In this document: one piece after another, positions 34,771 to 46,859 of the stretch
How the letters are laid out: the number at the start of each line of letters is the position of its first letter
Position numbering within the stretch: position 1 is the stretch's first letter
Assembly: GCA_024138015.1 (NCBI GenBank)
Contig: JAMXBB010000004.1
Coordinates: forward strand, 75,319,443 to 75,383,442
Direction: 5' to 3'
Origin: Lumnitzera littorea
Lineage: Eukaryota; Streptophyta; Magnoliopsida; Myrtales; Combretaceae
Length of the DNA stretch: 64,000 nucleotides
Position numbers and translations under genes: made by a program
The notes under the pieces: model-generated
The model's input: only the letters and a program-made list of their open reading frames with translations
Told to the model about the DNA's origin: nothing
Databases searched by the model: none

Positions 34771-36469
34771 TGAAGTAAGAAATTCAAAAGCACAATTTTA
34801 AAGCTTTGGGGTGTAAATGCTGCATTTTAGAATAAGGGAAGCTGAGTGTTCAGCAAATATAAGTTGTATGGTTGTTTCAATTAGTCGTAAGAAAACCCAC
34901 TCATGCAGTTAGGAATAGTGATGATGTCAGCTGACGTTGGAGCAGGCTTTCATATATAATATAAAAATACAAGAAAGAGATTTTACCAAATGATTAACCA
35001 GGGTGTTTCTTAACTATTAATAAGATTTGTCAAATTCATAAGAATAGAAGACTTTTTTTATTCACTTTCTATAAGAATCGAACCGGATTAGTTAAGGTAT
35101 TTAGATTAATGCCTTTCCTCATCTACTAAGGCAGATCTTTATGATTACTCACAAAAATTTATCAACATAATTGTATTTTTTTTAAGTAATTATGCACTTT
35201 AGTACTTTATACATATTGTCTCGATCTTGGATTTATTTGCAGTTCCTAGATAAGTAATTTAAAATTACATTCAAGTCTTGTGCATTTTATTTATCTACGA
35301 TATCCAAGGTGTTTTATCTCATTTAGAAACTTTTTTCTACATGTGATATACCAAACAGTTCGAGTCCGATTAATTTTATAACACAAGTAGTTTTCAATGA
35401 GGATGACAGTATTTTATTAGTTTGAGTTTTAAAAAGTACGTACGTCTTATCTCTCCTCAATCGCAATTTTAAAATACATATATAAATATTTATGAGATAT
35501 ATATACGTATATGCATACATATAGCATGTCCGTTTAGAAGCAAAAAAAGCACCTCTTATTGCTAATCGGAAACTTTCGTCATAAATTGATTTGATTAGGA
35601 GAAAGTTAAACTTCTGATATTATATTTATGGACCTTTTCACTACTTTATAGCTAATCTATAAGTTAGTTACTCACATTTGTGTTTCTTAAATTAAGTTTT
35701 GTAAAATAATGCATAAAGATTATGTCGTCTATAGGTTTTCGCCAGCAGGGTGAGATGAAATGAAGAGGACTTTCAAGTGTTTGGATTTGAGACTATAAAA
35801 GAGAACATAGTGAGGGAAGTCAAGATGTTGTTCGATATAGCAATTCCAATATTGAAGTTAGTATTTGTCTATGGGAGAGAGAAAGAAAGAGCAAAAACAC
35901 GAGAGATTGAGAGTGTGAGTGTCTAAGATGCTTTATCATTGTTGGATTTCATCAATTTATATCAATGAGCTTGAGAGAATCTAGGAGTCACGAATCTATC
36001 AAGGAAAGTGTGTTTGCCAAACATGGAGAGTGGACTTCATGCGTATGGTTGTGACCCAAGAATCTAACGAGCCTTATCCAGTGTCAACTTTTGTCTACTC
36101 TTAGCTTCCTGCCTTCAACTTAATACCTATGTTTCAAAGGAAGTCAAATATACCCATGAGGTAGTCAGTGTGGACACTAAGTGGATGACTTCTTAGGGAA
36201 AGAGGTCGACCATGAGGTAGTGTTTAGTCCATATACCCAAGAGCTTCGTACAAGATGACTACGGATTGGAATAGGTCAGCCAAGGGAAAAAGTTCAATCA
36301 TAGGCCAAAACAAATCAGCTTATGATTTCAAATCAGTATGAGTCTAAGAGATCTTTATCTAAAATCTCCTATCAACACTTAATCTATTAGATTTTTATGT
36401 TATTAAAATAATGCTACTTCGTGTGAAAGCAAACAACATGTATTAGAGTTGGTTTATCAAGAAGCAGCT
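34771..36469. other. Intergenic, no gene seen
   Basis: AT-rich to about 35700. The stretch 35700-36450 is of more balanced composition with many short broken frames; it could be remnant transposon sequence, but no motif is recognisable. Confidence 0.5.
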
Positions 36470-36776
36470 ACATTAAAAGGTACCATTCATACAATAAATT
36501 TAGTTATCAATCTATCAAGCCAGATTTGTATAAGGGGGGAAACTATGCTAAGAACTTATTCAATGTACATATTCCAATAAGTCAACAGTAAGTATAGATA
36601 ATGCTTTCAACCATGTATAACATCACGAACAATAATAACCATGATGCATAAGTATAATAAATGCTTTCAGCTATATTTTGTATTATGAATATATTGAATT
36701 TTCTCAAAATTTGGCTGAAACAAAATGCTTTAATTATTGTGAAATTAATTTTTTTATTTTGTATAAATAAAATAAT
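36470..36776 (+). repeat. Intergenic segment, copy 3 of 3, cut by element F
   Basis: Matches copies 1 and 2 in CTATCAAGCCAGA, AATAATAACCATGATG, AAAATTTGGCTGAAACAAAATG and ATTGTGAAATTAATTTTTTTA. Similarity stops exactly where TGTAAGGCC begins at 36777, which fixes the outer border of element F. Confidence 0.75.
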
Positions 36777-37273
36777 TGTAAGGCCTTAAATCAAAAGGCA
36801 CCACAGTAGGACATGTAAGGATTATGGTAATGCATGAGGTCACATAAAGTGAAGAGATAATTGTCTTGGGTGGTCTGTTCGCCGTGCTTAGTGGAAGACA
36901 TGCAAAAAAGCCTCTTATTATAGTGCTTACGGAGGCACTCTAATGCTTAAGTTTATAAGGAGAGACAATAAAGGGAAGTGTATAGATTATTTAAAGTGTT
37001 TATAGAGAGTATTTGGGAATAGTCAGTGCACTAATGAAGTAAGTTATTTGATTAGGCTTAAGCTCATAAAGGGGGACCTAACAAGTCGCTTAAGGTATAT
37101 GGGCTCTCCCTCTTCAAAATGTGACTAGGCTTAAGCTTATTAGGGGGACAAGCAACTCACTAAAGGTAGTTAGGCTCTTCATCTTGGAAATGTGCTTGGG
37201 GGTACCTAAGTGGGTCGAAGTATTTAGAATAGACCTTAGGAACTAGGTCCAAAGTAGCCTATCAACACTTGAA
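36777..37273 (-). repeat. Probable 3' LTR of element F
   Basis: On the minus strand it begins TGTTCAAGTGTTGATAGG (37273), right after a purine-rich tract (AAAGAGAAAGGGGAGGG at about 37280-37300), and ends GGCCTTACA at 36777. The outer border is supported by the break in the host repeat; the inner border rests on the polypurine tract only, since no second LTR is available. Confidence 0.5.
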
Positions 37274-37667
37274 CACCCCCAATCGCCCTCCCCTTTCTCT
37301 TTAGCGTTGAGATGGCAAGAGAGTAAACCTCTTTAGGCTCCAAAGGCTTAAACCCAAGCTACAACAAAGTGTTTTAGCAAGCATAAGTTGTCGAGCACTC
37401 AATTGCTGATGTAATGCTTGATGTGACTTGACTAAGCACTAGTATGAAGTAATGGTTAGGCTAACTAATGTGACGCTTGGTTTGCTTAAGGTGTAATTTT
37501 GATATCTAGGGCAAAATGTAACGATAGGGAGGATGTCAATAGCCACACTAGCTATTTGAATGCAAAAAGATTTTAGGCTATTGATCTTCTGGAGAAGATA
37601 CGTGGATGGCTAAGATGGTGATCCTTATGCTAATGGGAAGAAATAGTTCACTTGCCCTACTCTTACC

Positions 37668-37675
37668 TATAAAAA
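37668..37675 (+). promoter_or_regulatory. TATA box, possible promoter of the antisense ORF of element F
   Basis: TATAAAAA in CTTACCTATAAAAAGGCC, about 420 bases before the recognisable coding segment, on the plus strand. A pyrimidine-rich leader follows. Suggestive only. Confidence 0.4.
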
Positions 37676-38084
37676 GGCCTTAAGGAGTCCTCATTTCTTC
37701 GCATTCAGTTAGAAATTCCCAAAACTTTGACAAATTTCTCCTAAAAATCTTCTATGCTCAAACTTCCTTAAAAAACCCCCTAAATTTCTTAACCTCCAAC
37801 TTCCTTATCGTACCAAACACATCGAACCCATGGTTGAATAGAGAAGCTTAGGATTTTAGGGTGGGTCACCAAGCAACAATTCATGAGGGTACTAACCCCA
37901 CTCCTCCCCAAACAACGACGGTGACAATGAGCAACAACTACAATGGCAACAATTTGATGAGCTAAGAGGAGATGAGGAAGCTTGTGGTGACAAAGCTACG
38001 AAAGGTCGATGTTGATGATAACGAAGAGAGTAAAGTTGTAGTAGAGCTATGGTTTAGCAAAAGCAGCATATAAGTACAATTGTA

Positions 38085-39237
38085 AGGCTTTCGATAAGGT
38101 TTGATAAGCTGTGAGGACCGGGCTCCATGTATAACAAGTAAAGAGGCCTAAGGAGGATGAGAAGGCATATGACCTCAATGGTGAAAGGTCCTTCTATATG
38201 TATATAAGGTCTTTTGAGCTTAGGTTGCGACTACTTCTTTGAGAGTTCTAGGTGGAGTACTTTAACTACTTCAAGGCCAACCTAGGCTTGCTATACCTGA
38301 ACGCTTGGCAAGAGCTACACACCTTTGGGACAATCTTTGTCTTCAACTTATGGAGGCCAACAACTTGCATATTCAAGTACTTTTCCACCTAAAGACCAAC
38401 CAAGAATATTAAGTATACATAGTAGCTTAGAGTGAACATATAAAGATCTTCAGCATGCTAAAGTCAAAGGTAAAAGGTTGGAAAGGCAAGTTCTTCCTCA
38501 TAAAGACAATTGAGAGGGTACCCTTCCCTACAACATGTAGATTTAATTTGGCTTTTTATTTTTGTGTTTTTTCTCACCAACTGCTTCTTTGTACTCCTAA
38601 GTTTGCAAGTCTCCTCCAATAACTCTAACTAGACCTTAGAGGCACCTTATGAAAGGTAGATGTAAGAGCTGGCCGCCCCAAAGAAGAAGAAAACTCAAGC
38701 CAAGGGATGGAGGACCTCGGCCGCTACTGAAGGTAAAGGTGCCCCTCCTCAAAAGAGGAGCAACAAGAGTATCAAAGCTAAAGGGAGGAGGGAGCGGTAA
38801 ATGACCATCCTTAAGGTTGCTAGGGTCAAGTCGAAGGCAATCCCCTTAGTTACAGTCGCTACTTAAACTCTTGAAGATGGCTTAGGGAGGATAGGTCAAG
38901 GATCTGGTGTTGGTTCAAGCTAAGGGGTCGTTTAGGTCTTCTATTGAAGGTTTGAGGACACTTGAGCCTACAATCGTCGATGATCCCACCAACGAAGGGT
39001 TGAATGGTTGATTATAGAGTCAACCGATGTATGATAAAGAGTAACAAAAGGACTCTAAGGCTATACCATAGGACATTAGGGTTCTAATGATTGAGATAAT
39101 GGAGACACTAGTAGACTTTAGGGCGATTGTAGCTCGGCTCTTCCATAGGAAGACAAATGTAGAGTCCATTACCTTTGCTCTTAGCAAGCTCCACAAGCTA
39201 AGATACATATTTTGTAGGATATTTTTCTAAGTCCATG
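38085..39237 (+). pseudogene. Antisense ORF of element F, first part (putative gypsy-type transposon protein)
   Basis: Plus strand, opposite to the pol of F. Readable stretch: DLNGERSFYMYIRSFELRLR, then VEYFNYFKANLGLLYLNAW with QELHTFGTIFVFNLWRPT and CIFKYF. This is the conserved pattern of the plant 'putative gypsy type transposon' domain (PF04195 type, from memory; not searched). A Lys/Arg/Ala-rich linker follows at 38660-38800 (AAPKKKKTQAK). The function of this protein is unknown. Stops and shifts are present. The frame is cut by an AT-rich insertion at about 39240 and resumes at about 42895. Confidence 0.65.
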
Positions 39238-41470
39238 GGTCAGTGTTGAGCTTTATTTTGGTTATAAATTACTTGATATTAAATTAAAGAAAAGCAATTT
39301 TTCTCTAAAAAAAAATGTTTAAAAAAATTCGGAGTTACTAACCAGTAAAATTGGTAAAAAAATCAAATTAGGGTTTTCAAGTAACCACTAGTCTATAGAT
39401 TTCCTAAATTAATTTTTCATAAAATTTAATAAAAAAATATAAATTTGGGGGAACCTAATAAGACCAAGTCACCATGTGAAAAAAAAAAAAGAAGCAACAA
39501 ATGGGCCTTCATTTTTATAATTTTTCATAAAAAATGAGAAAGCATACAAAGGATGTGAAAATGCATAAAAATGAATTTTTTATTATGAGATTTCCCTAAA
39601 AACTAAAATGAAAACAAAATATTTTATAAATTTTATGATTATCTAAGAGATGCCTACATACCCACTAATCAGGATAAAACCGATCTTAATCTTCATTTTT
39701 TAGAAAACTTTAGTAGGTTGACAATTTTTATTTATTGAAATGGGCTAAATTTATATTTTTAGCTAAGTTATTTTTTATTAAAAAAAACCCTAAAAAGAAA
39801 TCCTAATTTTTATTGTCTAATTTTGAAAAAAAAAAAAGACACTAAACTTAAAAAAATTAAGATTTTTTTTAAAGAAAAACCTTTCCTATGTGATAAAAAT
39901 TAAAAAAACAAACCTTAAAGTACCTAAATACAATTTTTGACAAAATATGTAATTAATGTGGAAAACTTGTCTAAGATACCTAAACCATGGAAAATAAGCC
40001 CAAATCATGGAAAAGAAGCATAAACAATGAAAAAAAAAAAAAGCCTAAATAATGAAGAAGATATCTAACTATAGAAAAGATACAAATTAAAGATTTTTTT
40101 TTTTTATTTCGTGAAAAACTAATTAAGTAACAAAAAGATTTTGTTCAAAAAATCCCTAAAATGCCAACTTTATTTAAAAATGTAGGTTTAATGACAAACA
40201 TACAATTTAAACAAAAGATACAAATATTCTATAGAAGTGCAATTTTTAACAAAAATATTGAATTTTATTAAAATATGAAATTTTGACCAAAAGTTTGCAA
40301 TTTCATACTAAAACATGCAATTTATGTGAGAGATGCAAAAAATACAAATCAATGGGAATCAACATAAAAGACTTATAAAGACTCAAATTAGTAATAATTC
40401 TACATAAAATCCTAATCGTGCAAACCGTGTAAAAACTCATATAACACGTTAATATATTCATATAATAAAACTCACAAAATAACAATAAATAAATAAACCA
40501 TATAATTAAAAGAACTAAAACTAGCACTAAAATAAAACCTACATAAAAATAAATTAAAGTTAGTGTGGGTTATTAATAAAATAAATTATCTAAATCAAAA
40601 TAAGAAAAACAAATAAAACAAGAGGGGAAAAAAATAAATATAACTACATTAGAAGAGGAAAACCCACCTATACTCTAGCATGTGGGTTAGATCAAAAGCG
40701 GGTCATAAAGCTCTACGGTGGTACAAGTCAAGCTCCAATCACCGAAAGAGCAACAAATCCAACTTTGTGCGAGGTCTTGCGAACACCAAATCGAACAAGT
40801 GATTTTATTTTTGTGACAAAGTTATTAGTAAAACTTTGTTTAGTGCACTCACCTCAGTTTAAGGTAGTGATTTGGATGATTTTTGTAAGGGTTAGTAATG
40901 GTTGAGTTTGGATCTCTATGTGACTATGGTAGATGGCATATGTAAGTAGGCGAAAGCATGGCCGCTGTAGTGTTGATCGATTGTTGGGTTTGGGGTCAAG
41001 AGAGAGATCAGGCCATGTGTGTGTCTGTGTGTATTGTGTTATGTATTGTGGGTTAAGAGCGACGGTCATGCAATGGAGTAAAGGTGGTGCAAGGATTGTT
41101 GTTATGGTATCTAGTGTGTGCATGTATTTTCAAGTGTTGGGTCTATAAGGTTAAGCACTGGGTTCAGTCAATGGTCAGGTTTGGGAGTCACAGTCTTCGT
41201 TTGGCAGCGTAAGCTATGGTTGAGGATCGATGTTGATTGGTTGTGGGGGTTAATGCTCTATAGTGGTGTGGTGGTGAAGTAGGGACGAAAAAGAGGAAGT
41301 TATACAATGAGGGGTTGTGCATTATTAGTTGTGGCTATGAGTAGAATCTGTGAGGATGGTGGATAAGTAGTGATGGAGAGTGATCAAGTGAAGATAGAGT
41401 TGAGTTGTTATCAATGGTGCTTGGGCGTTGTGGATTTTGTTGTGTTGTAAAGGGGCTAATGGTATTTGAC

Positions 41471-41797
41471 NNNNNNNNNNNNNNNNNNNNNNNNNNNNNN
41501 NNNNNNNNNNNNNNNNNNNNNNNNNNNNNNNNNNNNNNNNNNNNNNNNNNNNNNNNNNNNNNNNNNNNNNNNNNNNNNNNNNNNNNNNNNNNNNNNNNNN
41601 NNNNNNNNNNNNNNNNNNNNNNNNNNNNNNNNNNNNNNNNNNNNNNNNNNNNNNNNNNNNNNNNNNNNNNNNNNNNNNNNNNNNNNNNNNNNNNNNNNNN
41701 NNNNNNNNNNNNNNNNNNNNNNNNNNNNNNNNNNNNNNNNNNNNNNNNNNNNNNNNNNNNNNNNNNNNNNNNNNNNNNNNNNNNNNNNNNNNNNNNN
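41471..41797. other. Assembly gap (327 N)
   Basis: A run of N. The 39 bases before it (41432-41470) and the 39 bases after it (41798-41836) are the same apart from one base, so the gap sits within a repeat or joins overlapping contig ends. Open frames drawn across the N run are meaningless. Confidence 0.95.
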
Positions 41798-41839
41798 GGA
41801 TTTTGTTGTGTTGTAAAGGGCCTAATGGTATTTGACGGT

Positions 41840-41843
<4 letters not shown>

Positions 41844-41871
<28 letters not shown>
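41844..41871 (+). repeat. Poly-C tract (28 C)
   Basis: Directly after the post-gap repeat. Long C runs are difficult to sequence, so this may be related to the gap. Confidence 0.9.
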
Positions 41872-41874
<3 letters not shown>

Positions 41875-42894
41875 TTGCACGGAGAGTTGTTCCTTTTATA
41901 AACTTATAGTAGATTAACATGGATCCATCATAGATGAATTTCCATCTCTTTTTAATTTTATCAGATCTTTGTTAAATAGAAATTGTCACAAATTTAATTT
42001 AATTAGATTTAGTCGTTTTAAAAAAAATGATTTGATAATCCCTTAACTAAATCTGCAAAGATTCAATAGAATCTAATGCAAGTTTAGTTTGACCATGATT
42101 TTAGAGCCTACTATTTATTGGATTCAAACCTGTATTCTCTTACACCTATACCTATGACCTGACCATCTAAGCTATGTGCAATTCCTTACTATGTTATGCA
42201 CCAAAATTATACTTGAGCTTTTAAATTAGGTATAACATTAATATTATTTCTCAAACAAAACCCAATCTACTCCTACTTATTATAAAATGACCTAAATTTA
42301 TTTAAATAACCAAAACATAAATGCTAAAGATTTTCAACATAATTTTTAAATTTAATAAATCTAGAGTGCTATTTTTAATTGGTCTAAATAAAAATATTTT
42401 AAAATTAAAATTTTAGATTAAATGAACTCAAATATTTTACTAGACTTTCTTAAAATATTTACTAATGAAGCCCAACTTCTTAAAGACTCAAAATTTATTA
42501 AATTGCACGTATACGTTGACTATTGCCTAATCCGACCCCAACAACTAACTAACTTAACTCTAACCCGCACTCTTGACACATTGTATTTTTTTTTATTTTT
42601 CAATTTTCAATTTTTTTTCAATTTTTAATTTTTTTTATTTTTTAACTTATTTTTTATTTTTTATTTTTTACTAAACTTAGCCCAAGAAAACAAAATCGAA
42701 AAGAAAAGAACCTAAAATAAAAGGATGACAAAATGTGGTATCCATAGTCAGCTAATATAGCTAATGCAGTACTTGGTGTATAGGTCATCATGATCTACAA
42801 CTAGGCAATCTTTAAGGAGGTATGTTCCTTTTCTTGTTCCTTTCCCTTTTCTATTATCGAGTGCTCTATTACTAATGTTTGCTCGTATTTCAAG

Positions 42895-43437
42895 TGGTTT
42901 AAGGGAAGAGTGGTTAGCCGAAGGATGAGGTCACCAAGCTTTAGGGCAAGGTCGCAACAATGACTTTGTCTCCATTTACAGAGATATGGAGCGCCAAAAT
43001 AAGGAGCTCATCGAGAAGGTAACTTGGGCGCAGGTGAAAACAAAGACCATGAAAGCTTCTACAAAAGCTCATGATCACAAGTTAGTTAAGGTAAAGGCCG
43101 AGTTGGCGAAGAAGAAGAAGGAGCTTGAAGGGACCCAAGGTAGATCCTAAGCTTAGAAAGTTGGGCTAAAGGATAGATAGGAGCTTAACCCGAAGGCAAT
43201 TCAGAGGATCTTCAATGAGGTCATCATGGTACCAAAGTTTAAGAGGGTAGCTACTGAGGTCAGTTTTGACTTTGGGTGGATGGTACGAAATGACATCTAT
43301 CAACAACATCTAGAGATCGTTCATAGCTCCCTCGACTGGCTTGATGATGGTGCTTCTTAAGCCTTTAGGGGTATAGCCAAGAAGTCTATTCAAGAGAGTA
43401 ACAAGGGCAAATCAATAAGGAACAAGTAGAAGTCATG
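42895..43437 (+). pseudogene. Antisense ORF of element F, second part (coiled-coil region)
   Basis: Plus strand: RDMERQNKELIEKVTWAQVK then KLVKVKAELAKKKKELEG, a charged heptad-like region predicted to be coiled coil. Then VPKFKRVATEVSFDFGWM and QQHLEIVHSSLDWLDDG, the layout of the C-terminal half of antisense ORFs in Tat elements. Just upstream GAG/GTATGTTCC (about 42818) and TATTTCAAG (about 42886) could be intron borders. A few stops are present. Confidence 0.6.
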
Positions 43438-44430
43438 TAGATGCCCTTCTTCTCTCCTTCCCATTTTATGTACTTTTTCTTTTCTTTTTTATTATACTCT
43501 AGGTCGAGATGTTGGCCCTTAAAGCCTTATACAAAATCTATGAATGAATGAAAGCAATTTTTATTCTTTAAGTTTCTTGCTTGCTCTCTCTTTACTTTCT
43601 TGTCTTTTCCTTGTTATTCAGTTAGCTTAAGTGCTTATGCCCAACTAGTGTACTTAAATGCTTAAGTGTCTAAGAGCAAGTCCTACTTAATGCTTAGCAT
43701 AGTAGTACTTGCACTAGGTTAGCTAAAAAGGGGAGCTTCTGGTTTGGACCTTGTGTGCTTCACTTGGTACTTTGGTTGCAAAGTACCTAAGTGTACTCGT
43801 CGTAACCAATATACCAATAAGGTCATGTACTTAGTCTCATATCATTAACCCATTGAATGTAAGTACCACTTGGATGCCCGAGGCTAAGGACTTAGGTCGA
43901 CCATTTTGCTCGAGGCATCAAGGCTCTTGGGTACGAGGACTAGCGAGAGTACCCAAGCATTAAAGAGGTCTCTCAACTCGAAAATGAGAGTAGATGGTGT
44001 AGACCAATGGGAGAGAATAGTAGATAAGTGTAGGGAACTGATCTTTTATTGACTCATAAATATATACACATACAACAAGCTAATTACAAAACTTTATGCA
44101 AAATAAGGCCTTAGATTATTCATGTTCCAAGCCCTTGGTATGAGTTGTTTATCAAGGGTCTCTAGCCTGTAGGCCCCGTTGCCTGCATCTTCCCTTACTC
44201 ACACAAGGTCTTCCTAGTTCAATGCGAGCTCTCCTTGCCCGTCTTAAGAGCCTATGGCTTATAGTTTTCAGCATACTAGGTCTCCAAGATGGAAGACCAT
44301 GTATCTAACTTTCTTGTTGTAGTACTAGACTATCCACTGCTAATAGGCTACTAACCAAGCTCTAGTGATGTTGTACACCTCATTGATTATATCAAAGCTC
44401 ACTTATAAGGCCATGTGATTAGCATTGACA
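43438..44430. other. Spacer between antisense ORF and integrase of element F
   Basis: Contains a pyrimidine-rich stretch that fits a 3' UTR of the antisense ORF (43440-43620) and low-complexity sequence with recurring CTTAAGTG/GTACTT words at 43620-43990. On the minus strand, fragments of the integrase C-terminal region are likely at 44050-44430, but no clear motif is left. Confidence 0.4.
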
Positions 44431-44438
44431 TCGAAATT

Positions 44439-44980
44439 CTAAACCTTACTTGTTGGTAGTTGAAACTCGATGGGTAGGATAGCTTCAAATCTAAAGGTAA
44501 GGCAAAAGGATGTCTCTCTAATAAAGGTCCTATGAGTTATCCGATATCCTTTAGGGAGCTTGTCAACTTGTCTTCCCTCTACTTGTTCCACTCTTCGAAT
44601 TGGCGTTATCAAATTACCTACCATTATCGGTGATCAAGGTATAGGGTACCTTGAACCTGGTGATGATTTTGGTGAGGATGTTAGTGAGGACAAAGCCTTC
44701 AGTTACTTTGTTTATGATGCTTGCAATTGCTTGACCCTTTATGAAGTAATCTACATCTACCAAGATAAACTAATAACCCTCAAATGCTTTAGGGAAGGGT
44801 TCAAGGGCATTAGGCCCCCACCAGGAAAAAGACCATGAGCTCATCATAGGATTTAGGTCAATGCTCAAGGCATGACTAATGGATGCATGCTTTTGACACT
44901 TGTAGCACCTTTGAACCATAACCTTTGTGTCTTCCTTCATGGTCAACCAGTATTAGTCGAAGCGAAGGGCTCAAACGTAC
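44439..44980 (-). pseudogene. Integrase of element F (degenerate)
   Basis: The minus strand shows the zinc-region end MVQRCYKCQKHA (about 44900). Then the catalytic core LVDVDYFIKGQAIASI and FKVPYTLITDNG, both with their aspartates (second at about 44640). Then VEQVEGRQVDKLPKGYRITH and RTFIRETSFCLTFRFEAILP with IEFQLPTSKV, the standard Tat integrase end segment (family R-T-x-x-x-x-T-x-E-T-P-F and A-V-x-P-V-E). Stops and one frame change are present. Enzyme role: integration of element cDNA. Confidence 0.75.
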
Positions 44981-45489
44981 AGGGCTTAAGCTTGGGTATG
45001 GTTATTGTATACTCTGACGTATAGCTCCAACCTTAAGGCACCAAATAAGTGGGATACCATGTCTGCAATGGTAGAAAGTGTCATCAATGAGAGTATAATT
45101 CGCTACAGCATAATCTAGTCTCTAAGGCCCAACCCTATCATCAGGTAGCATTCCGAACTTCAAATGCTCAATGATTAGGTCCATCTAACAATGCTTGGCT
45201 TAAGAAGGTCAGATCTCAAGTACCTCCTACTATGTCTCTTCAATTGTATGCTTAGGGAGATACTTAGATGAAGATCAACTTATCTCTACTATAAGGTATC
45301 AAGACAACCATAGTCGAAAGCTTTTATAGTTAGTATACTTTGGAGCTCTCTACTCAAGGAATCTTGTTTATTTTCTAAGAGGTGAAACTTGAACTTAAGC
45401 ATGTACAAGACCTTGCTACCATAAGGCCCTTGCAAAACTATGATTGCATTCTCTCCTCCTCCCCTTCCCCTCAAGTAGAGGATCCATAA

Positions 45490-46120
45490 ACATAAAGGTT
45501 TCACACTAGTATATTAACTTCTACTAGTGCTTCCTCCTCTTCAATGTACTTGGCTACAAAGTCCATAGGGACTAGTGCCTTAATAGCTTACCTTAGGCAA
45601 AACTAAACTCCTTGAGTGCTAAGCACTAGCGAATAGTTGATAGTATAGCTCGAGGCATTTAGCTTCTGCAAGATAGCAGTTGGTTGATGAGGATGATAAT
45701 GGAATGGGTTTGGAAATATGGCCTCAACTTCCTTGCAACAATCATTATAGCCATAGTGAATTTCTCCCCTATGTACACCTGGTCTTCAGTCCATGTAAAA
45801 TGTAACTGACGTAATAGACTGGCTTATGCTCTCATTCATTTACTCAAATGAGTATGGAAGACAATACTTGATCACTAACTTCTAGATATAGATAAAGATC
45901 ATACTCAAAGATTAGCTTAGAGAGGATGGTAGGCTCTCTAAGAACTACTTAAGCTTGTCAAATGTAGCTTGGCACTCTTTGGCTCAATTGAACTCAAATA
46001 GGTTCTTTAGTAACTTAAAAAACTTAGAACACTTATCGGCACTTCTAGAAATGAAGTGATTAAGTGCAGCAACTCTACCCATGAGCCATTGGACTTCCTT
46101 GATAGTATGGGAGGCCTTCA
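45490..46120 (-). pseudogene. RNase H and RT end of element F (degenerate)
   Basis: The minus strand reads, from 46120 down, KASHTIKEVQWLMGRVAALN and FIS...SADKCSKFFKLLKN with LFEFN, the RT connection of plant Tat elements. Lower down comes GEKFTMAIMIVARKLRPYFQ then THSIIILINQLL, the end of RT and start of RNase H. Element E begins at 46121, and the matching upstream sequence resumes at 52997. Confidence 0.75.
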
Positions 46121-46859
46121 TGATGTGCCTAGGAGCTCAATTATCACTAAGTTTTATCGTAGAAAATCAAGTGGGTCCTTTGAGATATCAAAGAAAGGAA
46201 AATGGGATCGGTTTAGCAAATTCGTAAGCTGTCCATGAGAATATGATGTACCAAATGAACACTGCACGATCTAATCTCTACTCTAATATTACGCATAAAG
46301 TATTAATTAAGGTTACTTACCACAATCCTTGCTAAAGGAATTGATAAAAGCGAGATAGAAGAGCTTTCACAAGAAAAAACTCAAAAGGCTTTTCATTCAT
46401 GTCATTAATGTGTTATCTCTAATACCCTATAAGTATGGATATTTATACATAATGGAAATTATATAGATAAAATAAAGTAAGGGTTGCCTTAGTGGAAATT
46501 CCATAAATACAAAATAAAATATAATGATAAAGTAGTAAATAAAGCATAAGTAAGTAATCTTGAAGTCCCTTGCCTTAAATGAGAAGACCTAGCCAAGTCG
46601 ACCTAGGTGGGTTGAGCCGACCTGAATTAGTGGAGCCAATTTGATCTAGCCAAGCAAACCTAACCTGACCAAGTCGACCTAAACTAATAAAGCCAACCTG
46701 AATTAGTTGGGAAAGAAGAGCATAGTAATGTTAAGTAAAGTAGAACACAACAGAAGGGACAGCAGATTAGAACGAACAAGTAGAGTAGTTGGGCCGAACA
46801 ATCGAAGTGAACTAGGTGAGAGTCAACTAACTCAGTTAGTCTCTTGGGGTCTAACATCA
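46121..46859 (-). repeat. 3' LTR of element E
   Basis: 739 bp. On the minus strand it starts TGATGTTAGAC (46859) and ends CACATCA (46121). TATAAATA on the minus strand corresponds to 46440-46447. It aligns with 52238-52996, for example CCTTTGAGATATCAAAGAAA in both. Confidence 0.85.

Larger units (their letters stand above)
39240..42790. repeat. AT-rich insertion in the antisense ORF of F, containing the assembly gap
   Basis: It separates two parts of the antisense ORF. 39240-40640 is A-rich with many homopolymers; 40640-41470 is GT-rich on the plus strand; a 327-base N run follows; 42100-42670 is AT-rich with (TTTTATTT)n-like sequence. No coding domain, LTR pair or TIR is visible, so the element type is unknown. 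Ends are approximate; the right end may be near TGTGGTATCCATAG at 42734. Confidence 0.45.

Noticed and set aside
41335..41917. Open frames of 116-181 codons across the N run
   Set aside because: They consist mostly of unknown bases, with poly-C read as poly-Gly or poly-Pro; not genes.
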